The translations under genes and the position numbers were made by a program. 64,000 bases of DNA from Frateuria defendens (GTDB lineage Bacteria > Pseudomonadota > Gammaproteobacteria > Xanthomonadales > Rhodanobacteraceae): assembly GCF_001182895.1 (NCBI RefSeq), contig NZ_LFQR01000058.1:20488-84487 (forward strand). The letters are read 5' to 3'. Below, piece after piece: positions 14,783 to 23,986 of this stretch; position 1 is the stretch's first letter, and each line of letters opens with the position of its first letter. The notes below the pieces were generated by a model. That model saw only the letters and a list, made by a program, of their open reading frames with translations, had not been told where the DNA came from and searched no databases.

Positions 14783-15655
14783 GTGAGCAAGCCCCTGCGC
14801 AAAGTGGTGTTTCCGGTGGCCGGCCTCGGCACGCGCTTCCTGCCCGCGACCAAGGTGGTGGCCAAGGAAATGCTGCCGGTGCTCGACCGCCCGCTGATCC
14901 AGTACGCCGTGGACGAGGCGGTGGAGGCCGGCGCCGATACCCTGGTGTTCGTCACCAACCGCTACAAGCACGCCATCGCCGACTACTTCGACAAGGCCTA
15001 CGAGCTGGAGGCGAAGCTGCAGGAGAAGGGCAAGGACGAGCTGCTCAAGCTGGTGCAGGGCACCTTGCCCAAGCACGTGCGTGCGATCTTCGTCACCCAG
15101 CCCGAGGCGCTCGGCCTCGGCCACGCCGTGCTGTGCGCCAAGCCGGTGGTGGGCGACGAGCCCTTCGGCGTGATCCTGCCCGACGACCTGATCTGGCATA
15201 CCGCCAAGGGCGCGCTGCGCCAGATGGCGGAACTGGGGCAGGCCGAAGAGGCCGGGGTGATCGCGGTGGAGGAAGTGCCGGCGGACGAGACGGACAAGTA
15301 CGGCGTGGTCGACGCCACGCCGGTGGACGAGCGCAGCGCGCGCATCCGCCACATGGTGGAGAAGCCCAAGCCGGCCGAAGCGCCCTCCAACCTCGCCGTG
15401 GTCGGCCGCTACGTGCTGCCGGGGCGCATCTTCGAGCTGCTGGAGGCGACCACGCCGGGTGCCGGCGGCGAGATCCAGCTCACCGACGCCATCGAGGCGC
15501 TGCTCAAGGAGCAGGGCAAGGTGCTGGCCTACCGCTTCGAGGGCACGCGCTTCGATTGCGGCAACAAGGCCGGCCTGGTGCGCGCCACCATGCACATGGC
15601 GATGCAGGATCCCAAGCTGGCGCCGGTGGTGCGGGAGTTCGCGGGCAAGCTCTGA
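14783..15655 (+). CDS. galU: UTP-glucose-1-phosphate uridylyltransferase
   Basis: Makes UDP-glucose from UTP and glucose-1-phosphate, supplying LPS core, capsule and trehalose routes. The 290 residues are typical. The nucleotidyltransferase signature FPVAGLGTRFLPATKVVAKE and the substrate motif KEMLPVLDRPLIQYAVDEA are at the N terminus; EKPKP and RFDCGNKAG follow later. GTG at 14783 is chosen because AAGGAG lies at good spacing; a TTG one codon earlier is the alternative. It completes the polysaccharide operon and is followed by a strong terminator. Confidence 0.95.
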   Translation: MSKPLRKVVFPVAGLGTRFLPATKVVAKEMLPVLDRPLIQYAVDEAVEAGADTLVFVTNRYKHAIADYFDKAYELEAKLQEKGKDELLKLVQGTLPKHVRAIFVTQPEALGLGHAVLCAKPVVGDEPFGVILPDDLIWHTAKGALRQMAELGQAEEAGVIAVEEVPADETDKYGVVDATPVDERSARIRHMVEKPKPAEAPSNLAVVGRYVLPGRIFELLEATTPGAGGEIQLTDAIEALLKEQGKVLAYRFEGTRFDCGNKAGLVRATMHMAMQDPKLAPVVREFAGKL

Positions 15656-15674
15656 CCGCGGCCGATGCGACAGG

Positions 15675-15708
15675 GGCCGGCCTCGTCGAGGCCGGCCTTT
15701 TTTGTTTT
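15675..15708 (+). terminator. Rho-independent terminator after galU
   Basis: A near-perfect palindrome (15675-15685 with 15687-15697, GGCCGGCCTCG and its complement), forming at least a 9-bp stem, followed by six T, a G and four T. It closes the lapA-to-galU block. Confidence 0.9.
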
Positions 15709-15968
15709 GCGCAGTGGGTTTGTTTGCACAGCGGGCCGTGGCCCTCTTGCATGGCGGCCGTCGTGTCCGTTTGCGTCTGATCGACCGATGCGCGTCGGGC
15801 TCGGCCTGCATCTGCCGATGTGTCCCGCTCCTTGGCGGCCGGCGCCTTGGCAGGGAGGCGAAGAAGCAGAGTGGGCGGCTGATCGTCATCAGCAGTCGGC
15901 CCGATCCACCCACCTGGCGCTATGCTGGGGCCGTCTCCCCCGTTATTGCGCACGCCACCACCGTGATC
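15709..15968. other. Intergenic region, no gene recognised
   Basis: Between the galU terminator and the flavoprotein gene, no coding frame with protein-like composition and no clear promoter or repeat was recognised. With the terminator, the gene-free stretch is 313 bases. Confidence 0.6.
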
Positions 15969-17258
15969 ATGCAGCCGCCGGCGGACGAGTCCTACTACCG
16001 CGCCACCGCCGCACCCTATGAACCCTACGTGCCGCTTCGCGGCAGCCATGAGGCGCGCGTGGCGATCGTCGGCGGCGGCTTCGCGGGGCTCAATACCGCC
16101 CTGGGGCTGGCCGAACGCGGCTGGCCGGACGTGGCGGTGCTCGAACGCGAGCGGATCGGCCACGGTGCCTCCGGACGCAACGGTGGTTTCGTGTTCGCCG
16201 GCTACTCGCTGGGCGAGCAGGCCTTGCTCGCCCAGCGCGGCGAAGCGCAGGCGCATGCCCTGTTCGGGCTCACCGTCGAGGGCGTGCATCGCATCCGCCG
16301 GCGCATCGCCGAGTACGGCATCGCCTGCGGCGCGGTCGATGCCGGCGTGATCTGGGCCAACTGGTTCCGCGACCCAGAGGTGCTGCGCCGGCGCCAGCGG
16401 CTGCTGGCCGAACGCTATGGCGTGGCCTGGGAGTGGCTGCCGGAGGCGCAGCTGCGCGAGATGGTGCGCAGCGCGCGCTACCACGACGGCTTGTTCGAGC
16501 GTGATGCGCTGCACCTGCACCCACTCGACTACGCGCTCGGCCTGGCGCAGGCTGCGGCGGCGCGCGGCGTGCGCCTGCACGAGCACAGCGGCGTGCGGCG
16601 GCTCAAGCGCGAGGGCGCGCACTGGCGCATCGAGACGGCCGAGGGCACGCTGCGCGCCGAGCAGGTGGTACTGGCCTGCGGCGGCTATCTCGCCGGGCTG
16701 GAGCGGCGCATCGACCGCGCGGTGCTGCCCATCGCCACCTACGTGGTGGTCACCGAGCCGCTAAACGAGCGCCTGGAGGCGTGCCTTGCCACGCGCGCCG
16801 CGGTCTACGACACGCGCTTCGCCTTCGACTATTACCGGCCGCTGCCCGATACGCGGCTGCTGTGGGGCGGGCGCGTCTCCATCCGCGAGCGCTCGCCGCA
16901 GGCGGTGCGGCGCCTGCTCCGACGCGATTTGCTGCGCGTGTTTCCCCAGCTCGAAGGCGTGCGGATCGATTACGCCTGGTCCGGCCTGATGAGCTACGCG
17001 CGGCACCTGATGCCGCAGCTCGGCGGGCGCGGGAACGGCCTGTGGTGGGCGCAGGCCTTCGGCGGGCACGGCTTGAGCTCCACCTGCGCCGCGGGCGAGC
17101 TGCTGGCGGCGGCGATCGTCGAAGGCGACGAGGGCTGGCGGCAGTTCGCCGCCTACGGCCTGGAGAGCGCCTGGCGCCCGTTCGGCTTCCTCGCCGCGCA
17201 GGCCGGCTACTGGCGCGCCGAATTCAACGATTGGCTGAAGACGAGACTGGAAGGATGA
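15969..17258 (+). CDS. FAD-dependent oxidoreductase of the DAO/PuuB family
   Basis: A 429-residue flavoprotein of the D-amino-acid oxidase (DAO) fold, similar in layout to gamma-glutamylputrescine oxidase PuuB. The dinucleotide-binding motif [20 protein letters not shown] begins near residue 32, followed by [20 protein letters not shown], a signature of this group (SGRNGG). The C-terminal FAD-contact region reads [20 protein letters not shown]. It probably oxidises an amine or amino acid with oxygen as acceptor, but no other putrescine-pathway genes are nearby, so the substrate is open. The ATG at 15969 is preferred; a GTG two codons upstream is possible. Its stop overlaps the next start (ATGA). 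Confidence 0.82.
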   Translation: MQPPADESYYRATAAPYEPYVPLRGSHEARVAIVGGGFAGLNTALGLAERGWPDVAVLERERIGHGASGRNGGFVFAGYSLGEQALLAQRGEAQAHALFGLTVEGVHRIRRRIAEYGIACGAVDAGVIWANWFRDPEVLRRRQRLLAERYGVAWEWLPEAQLREMVRSARYHDGLFERDALHLHPLDYALGLAQAAAARGVRLHEHSGVRRLKREGAHWRIETAEGTLRAEQVVLACGGYLAGLERRIDRAVLPIATYVVVTEPLNERLEACLATRAAVYDTRFAFDYYRPLPDTRLLWGGRVSIRERSPQAVRRLLRRDLLRVFPQLEGVRIDYAWSGLMSYARHLMPQLGGRGNGLWWAQAFGGHGLSSTCAAGELLAAAIVEGDEGWRQFAAYGLESAWRPFGFLAAQAGYWRAEFNDWLKTRLEG

Positions 17259-17608
17259 GCGAACCGAACAAGGACTACGGCGAGATCGGCTGGGACGATT
17301 TCGAGAAGGTGCTGATCGTCGCCGGCACGGTGACGCGGGTGGAGGCCTTTCCCGAGGCGCGCAAGCCGGCCTGGAAGGTGTGGGCCGACTTCGGCCCCTA
17401 TGGCGAACGCAAGACCAGCGCGCAGATCGCCGCGCTCTACCGGCCCGAGGACCTGCTCGGCCGGCAGATCGTCGGCGTGATCAATTTTCCGGAGAAGCAG
17501 ATCGGGCCGTTCCGCTCGCAGTTTCTGCTGACCGGCTTTCCCACCGGCGAGGGCGTGGTGATCACCCGCCCGGAACGCGCGGTGCCCAACGGCACGCGCC
17601 TGGCCTGA
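17255..17608 (+). CDS. CsaA-like tRNA-binding domain protein
   Basis: A 117-residue single OB-fold protein of the tRNA-binding (EMAP-II/CsaA) family. The stretch [20 protein letters not shown] is the first strand pair, and [20 protein letters not shown] the conserved core; the end [16 protein letters not shown] matches CsaA proteins (about 110 residues). CsaA is described as a dimeric chaperone/export-related or tRNA-binding protein; its real role is unsettled. The start overlaps the stop of the flavoprotein gene, so the two are translated together, an odd pairing without obvious logic. Confidence 0.85.
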   Translation: MSEPNKDYGEIGWDDFEKVLIVAGTVTRVEAFPEARKPAWKVWADFGPYGERKTSAQIAALYRPEDLLGRQIVGVINFPEKQIGPFRSQFLLTGFPTGEGVVITRPERAVPNGTRLA

Positions 17609-17800
17609 CGGCGGCTGCGCCGCGCGGTGACTCTGTCCCGCGCGGCTGCGTGTGCCAAAGGGTCGATGTGGCCCATGCCGTGTGGTGCGATGTCCAAAAA
17701 CTTCCGCGTGATCACGTGCCCGCGATTCGCCCGCGGCGCGCCATGCCGGCCGCCACCGCGGCCGCTAGCCTTGGAGTGCTTTCCATCGAGGCATTCCCGC

Positions 17801-18669
17801 ATGAGTCGCACGATCCGTCTGCTTGGCCTGGGTGCCGTGCTCTGCCTGTGGCAGCCGTTCGCCCAGGCGCACCTTCCAGCTGGACCCAGCCGCACACGCC
17901 CTTCCGCCTCTACGGCAACACCTGGTACGTGGGCACACAGGGGCTCTCGGCCATCCTCGTCACCTCGCCGCAGGGGCATGTGCTGATCGACGGCACGGCG
18001 ACGGAGAACGCGGCGATGATCGAGGCCAACATCCGCGCGCTCGGCTTCCGCGTGGAGGACGTCCGGCTGATCCTCGACTCGCATGCCCATGCCGATCATG
18101 CCGGCGCGATCGCCCGGCTCGCCAAGGACAGCGGCGCCGTGGTGGGCGCGAGCGTGGCCGGCGCCAAGGCGATCGAAGCGGGCGGCGACGATCCGGACGA
18201 TCCGCAACACGGCGAGGCGCCGCGGTTTCCGGCGGCGGCCGGGGTGCGGCGCATCGCCGACGGCGAGCGGGTGCAGGTCGGGCCGCTCGCGCTGACCGCG
18301 CACTACACGCCGGGCCACACGCCGGGCAGCACCAGCTGGACCTGGCAGTCGTGCGAGCGGGGGCGCTGCCTTGCCATGGTCTATGCCGACAGCCTCACGC
18401 CGCTCAGCCGCGAGGGTTTCCGCTATGGCGACGACGCCCGCCGCGTGGCCGGCTTCCGGCAGGCGATCAAGGCCGTGGCCGGGCTGCCTTGCGACATCCT
18501 GATGACCCCGCACCCCGACGCCAACGGCCTGCTCGACCGGGCTGCGGCCCGCGACCGCGGGACGCAGCCGGATCCGCTGGTCGACCGCGAAGCCTGCCGG
18601 CGCTATGCGGCCAGGAACGCGGCCGCGCTCGATGAGCGGCTGGCGAAGGAGCATTCGCCGCCGCGGTGA
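17801..18669 (+). pseudogene. Subclass B3 metallo-beta-lactamase, frameshifted after the signal peptide
   Basis: The mature region (about 17875-18669) has all B3 zinc ligands: HAHADH at 18082-18099 (His116, His118, Asp120, His121), the His196 loop YTPGHTPGSTSWTW, and His263 in MTPHPDANGL. Such enzymes hydrolyse penicillins, cephalosporins and carbapenems in the periplasm. The signal peptide, MSRTIRLLGLGAVLCLWQPF followed by AQA, is encoded at 17801 in a different frame. One extra base near 17869-17875 (for example restoring AQA-APSSWTQP) would join the two parts, so a 1-base deletion is the simplest reading. It is either a real inactivating mutation or an assembly error. The mature frame has no plausible start of its own. 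Confidence 0.85.
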
Positions 18670-18675
18670 GCGCCT

Positions 18676-19644
18676 TCAGCGGACCGCGTTCTGCGCCTGC
18701 GCGTTGCCGTCGCTGTGCGCCTCGCGGTCGAGCCACACCTCCAGCCCCTGCGTGTTGAGCTCGATGTCCATGCCGAGCAGTTCCTTCAGCCGCTTGCGGC
18801 CGCCGCTCCAGCCGTGCGCGGCGGCGCGGGCGCCGTAGTAGTCGGTGAGCGCGTCGGACAGCCAGGCGTGGCGGTCGCGCTTGCTGGCCGCGGCGTGTGC
18901 GAAGGCCACCATGGCGTCGATCTGTTCGTGCAGGTCGCCGGCGAGCCGCTGCACCGGTTCCACGCGGCCGTAGTGGGTGGGATACACGGCTTCGGGTTCG
19001 AGCGCCGCCAGCCGGTCGATCGAGGCGTGCAGGGCGACCGGGTCGAACTGCACCGGCGAGGTGGTCGGCAGGACGAAGGGGCCCTTGGCGGTGTCCAGTT
19101 CGCGGTAGGAGAGGCCGAAGGTGTCGCCGGTGAAGCACACCTTCGCCCGCGCGTCGTGCACGCTGAGGTGGTGGCGGGCGTGGCCGGGCGTGTCGAGGCA
19201 GCGCAGCGGCCGGCCGGCCAGGTCGATCACGTGGCCGTCCGCCGCTTCCACCACGCGCCCGGCGGGCACCGGGCGCAGCCGTCCGTAGGTGTGTTCCATG
19301 GTCGCCTCGCCATACACCGCGCTGGCGCCGGCCCACAGCTGCGAGGGGTCGATCATGTGCCGCGCCCCGCGCGGATGCACCGCCAGCTTCGCCTGCGGCA
19401 GCCGCGCCAGCAGCTCGCCGGCGCCGCCTGCGTGGTCGAGGTGCACGTGGGTGAGGATCAGCCAGTCCACATCCGCCGGCGCCAGGCCGGCCCCGGCCAG
19501 GGCCTCCAGCAGGCGCAGCACCGAATGGTTGGTGCCGCAGTCGATGAAGGCGCCGCGGCCGCGCTCGACCACCAGGTAGGCCGCGTCGAACTGCGGGCGG
19601 ACGAAGCCGGTGTCGATGGTGTGGATGCCGTGCGGGGAGTCCAT
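18676..19644 (-). CDS. MBL-fold metallo-hydrolase
   Basis: A 322-residue cytosolic metallo-beta-lactamase-fold protein. The metal motif THVHLDHAGG is near residue 68; other ligands are likely in TPGHARHHLSVH (His), CFTGDTFG (Asp) and YPTHYG (His). Homologues are annotated generically; substrates may be thioesters or phosphoesters. It lacks a signal peptide and is convergent with the B3 lactamase gene, the stops being 6 bases apart, but the two sequences are only distantly alike. It lies downstream of the dioxygenase on the same strand, separated by about 100 bases. Confidence 0.85.
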   Translation of the reverse strand: MDSPHGIHTIDTGFVRPQFDAAYLVVERGRGAFIDCGTNHSVLRLLEALAGAGLAPADVDWLILTHVHLDHAGGAGELLARLPQAKLAVHPRGARHMIDPSQLWAGASAVYGEATMEHTYGRLRPVPAGRVVEAADGHVIDLAGRPLRCLDTPGHARHHLSVHDARAKVCFTGDTFGLSYRELDTAKGPFVLPTTSPVQFDPVALHASIDRLAALEPEAVYPTHYGRVEPVQRLAGDLHEQIDAMVAFAHAAASKRDRHAWLSDALTDYYGARAAAHGWSGGRKRLKELLGMDIELNTQGLEVWLDREAHSDGNAQAQNAVR

Positions 19645-19744
19645 GGCAAGCCCTCGCCATTTGGGGATGGCGGGAGCCTAGCAAGGCGCCGCACGGCGAT
19701 CTGTTCCACCTTGGTCGAGCGCGGCCGGTTGCCGCAGCGCCGGC

Positions 19745-20563
19745 TCAGCGCGATGGCGCGGCCGCGCCCGGCAGGCCCCAGCCGTAGGACTCCATCGACA
19801 GCACGCCGTAGGTGATGCCGCCCTCGATCACCTCGGCCGCCTCGCCGTCGCGGCTGGCGCCGAGCGCGACCAGCAGCGGCAGGAAATGTTCCTCGGTGGG
19901 ATGGGCGCGCTCGGCGGCGGGTGCCAGGTGCCGGTAGTCGCGCAGGCGCAGCGCGTCGTGCGCCAGCACCGCCTCGCGCACCCAGCGCGTGAAGTCGCGG
20001 GCATACGGCGCCTCGCTGTGGGCGCCGATCTCGTACAGGTTGTGCGTGAGGCTGCCGGAGCCGACGATCAGCACGCCGCGTCCGCGCAGCGGCGCCAGCG
20101 CCCGGCCGAGGCGCAGCGCGCCGGCGGTGTCGAGATCGTGCGGCAGGGAAACCTGGAACACCGGCACGCGCGCGGCGGGCAGGAGGTGCAGCAGCGGCAC
20201 CCAGGCGCCGTGGTCGCGGCCGCGCGCCGCATCCGGCGTTACCGCGAAGCCGGCCTCGGCCAGCAGCGCGGCCGCTTCGCGCGCCAGTTCCGGCGCGCCG
20301 GGCGCGGGGTATTGCAGCGCGTACAGCGGCTCGGGGAAGCCGCCGAAGTCGTGCACGGTCGAGGGCACCTGCGCCGTCATCACCTTCACGCCGCGGGTGC
20401 TCCAGTGCGGCGACACCACCAGTACGGCGCGGAGGCCGTCGAGCCGCCGCCCCAGCGCGGCCAGGCGCGGGCCGAGTTCGCCCGGATCGAGCGCGAAGGT
20501 GGGCGCCCCGTGCGAGACGAACAGGACGGGGGCGGTCGAGGGCGCGGCGGCGGTCGAATCCAT
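19745..20563 (-). CDS. ygiD: Class III extradiol ring-cleavage dioxygenase, DODA/YgiD family
   Basis: A 272-residue protein matching E. coli YgiD (4,5-DOPA extradiol dioxygenase, 271). Metal-binding histidines are seen in LFVSHGAPTFAL, VVSPHWSTRG and GSGSLTHNLYE; VHDFGGFPEPLYALQYPAPG is a family hallmark. It opens catechol-type rings between or beside hydroxyls; the natural substrate is unknown. A BenE-type transporter lies upstream on the same strand, suggesting handling of aromatic acids, although 230 bases separate them. Start: ATG at 20563, with no alternatives needed. Confidence 0.9.
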   Translation of the reverse strand: MDSTAAAPSTAPVLFVSHGAPTFALDPGELGPRLAALGRRLDGLRAVLVVSPHWSTRGVKVMTAQVPSTVHDFGGFPEPLYALQYPAPGAPELAREAAALLAEAGFAVTPDAARGRDHGAWVPLLHLLPAARVPVFQVSLPHDLDTAGALRLGRALAPLRGRGVLIVGSGSLTHNLYEIGAHSEAPYARDFTRWVREAVLAHDALRLRDYRHLAPAAERAHPTEEHFLPLLVALGASRDGEAAEVIEGGITYGVLSMESYGWGLPGAAAPSR

Positions 20564-20793
20564 GCGTGCAATCTAAGGCCGGCGGCCGTGGCGATAAACG
20601 CACGGTGGGGAGACGCAGTGTTGCCTGGAACGGACAGCGGCGCGTGGGCCGTGCCCGCGCAGCGGGGTTGTGCACGCCGTTGGGAGCGGCGAACGGAACC
20701 GTCGCCGCCTGCGAAGCCGAGGCGTGGCCCGGGGCCGCACTCCCACGCCACGAATGGGGCGGGGAGTCGCGCTCGTGGACTGCGAGCCGGCCC

Positions 20794-21978
20794 TCAGGCC
20801 GCGCGCGCCGCCTGCCGGCGGAACTTCATCACGCCCATCGTCGCCAGCCCGCCCACCAGCCCCCAGAACGCCGAGCCGATGCCGCCGAGGGTGAGGCCCG
20901 ACGCGGTGACGAGGAAGGTGACCAGGGCGGCCTCGCGGTCCTGTTCCTTCGCCACCGCGGTGGCGAGGCCGTTGCCGATGGTGCCGAACAGCGCGATGCC
21001 GGCAATGGCCATCACCAGCTCACGCGGCAGCGCGGCGAACAGCGCCGCCACGGTGGCGCCGAACAGGCCGATCAGGATGTAGAACGCGCCGGCGGCGACC
21101 GCGGCCACATAGCGGCGGCGGTGGTCCTCGTGCGCCTCGTGGCCCATGCAGATGGCGGCGGTGATCGCGGCGAGGTTGAGCGCGTAGGCGCCGAACGGCG
21201 CCAGCAGCAGGGTGGCGAGGCCGGTCCAGCCGATCAGCGGCGAGGTGGGCGTGTCGCCGTAGCCGTGCGCGCGCAGGATCGCCACGCCCGGCACGTTCTG
21301 CGAGGCCATCGTCACCACGAACAGCGGCAGCGCCGCGCCGACGATCGCGGCGAGGGAGAAGTGCGGCATCACGAACACCGGCGAGGCCATCGCCAGGTGC
21401 AGGTGCTCCGCGTGCAGCGAGCCCTGCGCTGCGGCCACCAGCAGGCCGATCGCCAGCGTGACCATCACCGCGTAGCGTGGCAGCCAGCGCCGCGCCAGCA
21501 GCCAGCCGGCGAACATGGCGAGCACCAGCGCGAGGCGATGCTGCATGGCCACGAACACGTCCAGCCCGAAGCGCAGCAGCACGCCGGCCAGCATGCCCGA
21601 GGCCAGCGCCACCGGCAGCTTGCCCATGGCGCGCTCGAACCAGCCGCTGAAGCCGAACACGGTGAGCAGCACCGCGCTCACCACGAAGGCGCCGACCACG
21701 TCGGCCAGCGGCAGCCCGGCCACGCTGGTGATCAGCATCGCCGCGCCCGGCGTGGACCACGCCGTCACCACCGGCACCCGGTAGCGCAGCGACAGGCCGA
21801 TGCAGGTGAGGCCCATGCCGAGGCCGAGCGCCCACATCCACGAAGCTGTTTCCGCCTCCGAGGCGCCGGCCGCGTGCGCGGCCTGGAACACGATCACCGC
21901 CGAGCTGGTGAAGCCCACCAGCACCGCCACGAAGCCCGCCACCACGGCGGAGAAGGAAAAGTCGCGCAGCAGCGACAT
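20794..21978 (-). CDS. benE: Benzoate/H+ symporter, BenE family
   Basis: A 394-residue inner-membrane protein with about 12 predicted transmembrane helices; the family imports benzoate with protons in Acinetobacter and is poorly characterised elsewhere (E. coli YdcO). Family stretches include VVTAWSTPGAAMLITS, VVTMASQNVPGVAILRAHGY and NLAAITAAICMGHEAHED. No benzoate-degradation genes (benABCD) lie in the window, so the substrate is inferred. The gene precedes the YgiD-like dioxygenase gene. Confidence 0.88.
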   Translation of the reverse strand: MSLLRDFSFSAVVAGFVAVLVGFTSSAVIVFQAAHAAGASEAETASWMWALGLGMGLTCIGLSLRYRVPVVTAWSTPGAAMLITSVAGLPLADVVGAFVVSAVLLTVFGFSGWFERAMGKLPVALASGMLAGVLLRFGLDVFVAMQHRLALVLAMFAGWLLARRWLPRYAVMVTLAIGLLVAAAQGSLHAEHLHLAMASPVFVMPHFSLAAIVGAALPLFVVTMASQNVPGVAILRAHGYGDTPTSPLIGWTGLATLLLAPFGAYALNLAAITAAICMGHEAHEDHRRRYVAAVAAGAFYILIGLFGATVAALFAALPRELVMAIAGIALFGTIGNGLATAVAKEQDREAALVTFLVTASGLTLGGIGSAFWGLVGGLATMGVMKFRRQAARAA

Positions 21979-22157
21979 CGGCGCATCCCCTCAAGATCGA
22001 ACGCAACCGTGCGAGCATGCCGCAGTGGCGGATGCTGCGCCAGCACAAGCATGCAGCTATCGACGGCGACGGAGATCCCCGCGGGGCGTTGTGCGTAGCG
22101 ATAGTGCGATGGCGTCGCGCGTCGCGCCTGATCGACGCCCCGCCGCCGCGCCGGAGG

Positions 22158-22589
22158 TCAGAACGACACGCACGCCGCCGAGCGCACGCGCAGCACCGCC
22201 TCCTGCTCGTAGCGCCGCTTGTAGGTCTCGGCGATCTCCACGATGGCGGCGTCGCTGGCCGCGTCGTCCGCATGCACCAGGGTCAGCACGTAGGAAGGCT
22301 CGCGCCCGATCACGCCCTTGGCGTTGCGCCACTGGCCGTCGGCCGCCGTCACGGTGAGCCCCTGCGGGAAGCGCGGCGTCACGGTGTCGTCCAGGAAGGC
22401 GCGCCAGCGTTCCGGCGTGACGTCGCCGTGCGGCGTGTGGATGCCGAAGTACAGCACGTCCTGCACCTGGACCTGCAGGCCGGCCTTGCAGGCGCCGCCG
22501 GAGGCGCCGGGCGCAGGCAGGTGCGCGCAGGCGGCGAGCGAGAAGGCGAGCAGGGCGAGGGCGGGCGGGCGGAAGGCGGAGATCGGCAT
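22158..22589 (-). CDS. DUF3574 lipoprotein
   Basis: A 143-residue putative lipoprotein. The signal peptide ends in a lipobox LAAC near residue 21. The mature part contains DVLYFGIHTPHGDVTPERW and IGREPSYVLTLVH, which resemble DUF3574 proteins of unknown function. The ATG at 22589 is chosen because the hydrophobic leader starts there; the same frame stays open upstream, but without protein-like composition. A single-gene unit between benE and the divergent hsp20. Confidence 0.75.
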   Translation of the reverse strand: MPISAFRPPALALLAFSLAACAHLPAPGASGGACKAGLQVQVQDVLYFGIHTPHGDVTPERWRAFLDDTVTPRFPQGLTVTAADGQWRNAKGVIGREPSYVLTLVHADDAASDAAIVEIAETYKRRYEQEAVLRVRSAACVSF

Positions 22590-22753
22590 GGCGGTCCGGT
22601 ACTGGCAGTGGATGTCGCACACGAGTGTGCCCGGCATCGCGGGCGGCCGACAGGGGGCGGCGGCGCCGTGCGGTGCGTCGAGACGCCGCGCCCGGCGCGG
22701 CGTATCCTTAAGCGAGGTCCCGCCTTCGGGGTCGCCGGGGCGGGTGTGGCACG

Positions 22754-22786
22754 GCAGCCTTGCCGTGCGGCATGGGGCAAGGCTGC
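22754..22786 (+). promoter_or_regulatory. Leader hairpin upstream of hsp20
   Basis: A perfect 11-bp inverted repeat (22754-22764 GCAGCCTTGCC with 22776-22786) with an 11-base loop lies ten bases before the GGAGG of the small heat-shock gene. Small heat-shock genes often have RNA thermometers in the leader; here the stem does not include the Shine-Dalgarno itself, so a thermometer role is only a possibility. Confidence 0.4.
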
Positions 22787-22809
22787 AACCGTCAGCGGAG
22801 GTAATCCCC

Positions 22810-23256
22810 ATGGCAACACTGGCACGCTGGAATCCGTTCAAGTCGGTCGTCCGCATGGACCCGATGACCACCTTCGACGACCTGATCCGCGGCATGGCCG
22901 CGCGCCCGCTGTGGCGCGAGATGGAATCCGCCTCGGACATGCGCCTGGACGTCACCGAGGACGACGGTGCATTCCATGTCCTGGCCGACATCCCCGGCGT
23001 CGGGAAGAACGACATCGAGGTCTCGGTCGAAGGCAACCAGGTGGCGATCAGCGCCGAGATCAGGCGCGAGCAGCAGAGTCCCAACGACCAGAAGGAACTC
23101 TGCGCCGAGCGCTATTACGGCCGCATCTATCGCAGCTTCACCTTGCCCGCGGACCTGGACAACGAGCGGGCGGACGCACACTACGAAAACGGCGTACTGA
23201 GCCTCACCCTGCCGAAGAAGCACAACGGCGGCACGCGCCGGATCACCGTGAGCTGA
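22810..23256 (+). CDS. Small heat-shock protein, Hsp20 family
   Basis: A 148-residue ATP-independent holdase. The alpha-crystallin domain spans about 45-140: MRLDVTEDDGAFHVLADIPG, then VSVEGNQVAISAEIRRE, RSFTLPADLDNERADAHYEN and the GVLSLTLPKK strand; the C-terminal tail RRITVS carries the I-x-V oligomerisation motif. GCGGAGG precedes the ATG at 22810 by nine bases. It is monocistronic, with a leader hairpin. Confidence 0.95.
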   Translation: MATLARWNPFKSVVRMDPMTTFDDLIRGMAARPLWREMESASDMRLDVTEDDGAFHVLADIPGVGKNDIEVSVEGNQVAISAEIRREQQSPNDQKELCAERYYGRIYRSFTLPADLDNERADAHYENGVLSLTLPKKHNGGTRRITVS

Positions 23257-23542
23257 AACGGCGGCGAGGGCCTGGCCGTGCAGGCGTAGAGGCGCGTAGC
23301 GCCGTGGTGCCCATTGCCGATGTTGCGTGCTGACGCAGCGTCGTCGACGGCGGGCCATTTCCAGCGTGCGTGGGGTGGCGCGCACGAGGGAGAAGCGCGT
23401 GCCGTTCGTTGACGGCAGGCGTCGCGGTATGGCGGCTCCTCCGCGCACCGTGGCGTCAGCGCGTCGCGGCCATGACAGGCAACCGCGGGCGCGATTTTTT
23501 AGCGTGCGGACCGTCGCCGTGGCGGCGGTCCGCACGCCGGTT

Positions 23543-23986
23543 TCAGTGCAGCAGCCGACGCGGCAGCCGCTCCAGGATCTCCGGCGTGGGCAGGGCGGTG
23601 AAGTTGCGCCGCACTTCGCCGACCACGCGGCCGAGCAGGGGCTTGCCGATGCAGCCGTGCAGCGCGCCGAGGAAGCGCGCCGGCGCCACCAGCACGAGCC
23701 GCTCGTAGAGGCGGTCGAGCCGGCCGCGTTCGAGCGCCGCGCTTAAGGTCCGCGCGAAGCGTTCGGTGCTCTTCTCCCGCAGCGTGGTGTGCGGCTCGAT
23801 CGCATGGCGGGCGCCGCCCACGCTTTCGTCGACGCGCGGCGGGCGCTCGGTGACCAGTTCGCGGCCGGGCAGGCGGCCGTCGGGATTGGCGAAACAGGCC
23901 ACTTCGCTCAGCGTGCGTCCGGGCGGCTCGCAGGCGAACAGGCGCGCGCGGCCGCCATCGGCCACCAGAATCCAGGTATTCCTCAT
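23543..23986 (-). CDS. Host attachment family protein (eRF1-like fold)
   Basis: A 147-residue soluble protein of the family first named for host-cell attachment in plant- and animal-associated proteobacteria. It starts MRNTWILVADGGRARLFACE, the hallmark first strand, and the second half has LYERLVLVAPARFLGALHGC and KPLLGRVVGEVRRN. The fold resembles archaeal release-factor/Dom34 domains; the biochemical role is unknown. It stands alone, with the ATG preceded by GGAGGC. Confidence 0.85.
   Translation of the reverse strand: MRNTWILVADGGRARLFACEPPGRTLSEVACFANPDGRLPGRELVTERPPRVDESVGGARHAIEPHTTLREKSTERFARTLSAALERGRLDRLYERLVLVAPARFLGALHGCIGKPLLGRVVGEVRRNFTALPTPEILERLPRRLLH

Noticed and set aside
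18676..19644. A second beta-lactamase next to the B3 gene
   Set aside because: It has the MBL fold but no signal peptide, and the ligand spacing and length (322) fit cytosolic hydrolases, not B3 enzymes.
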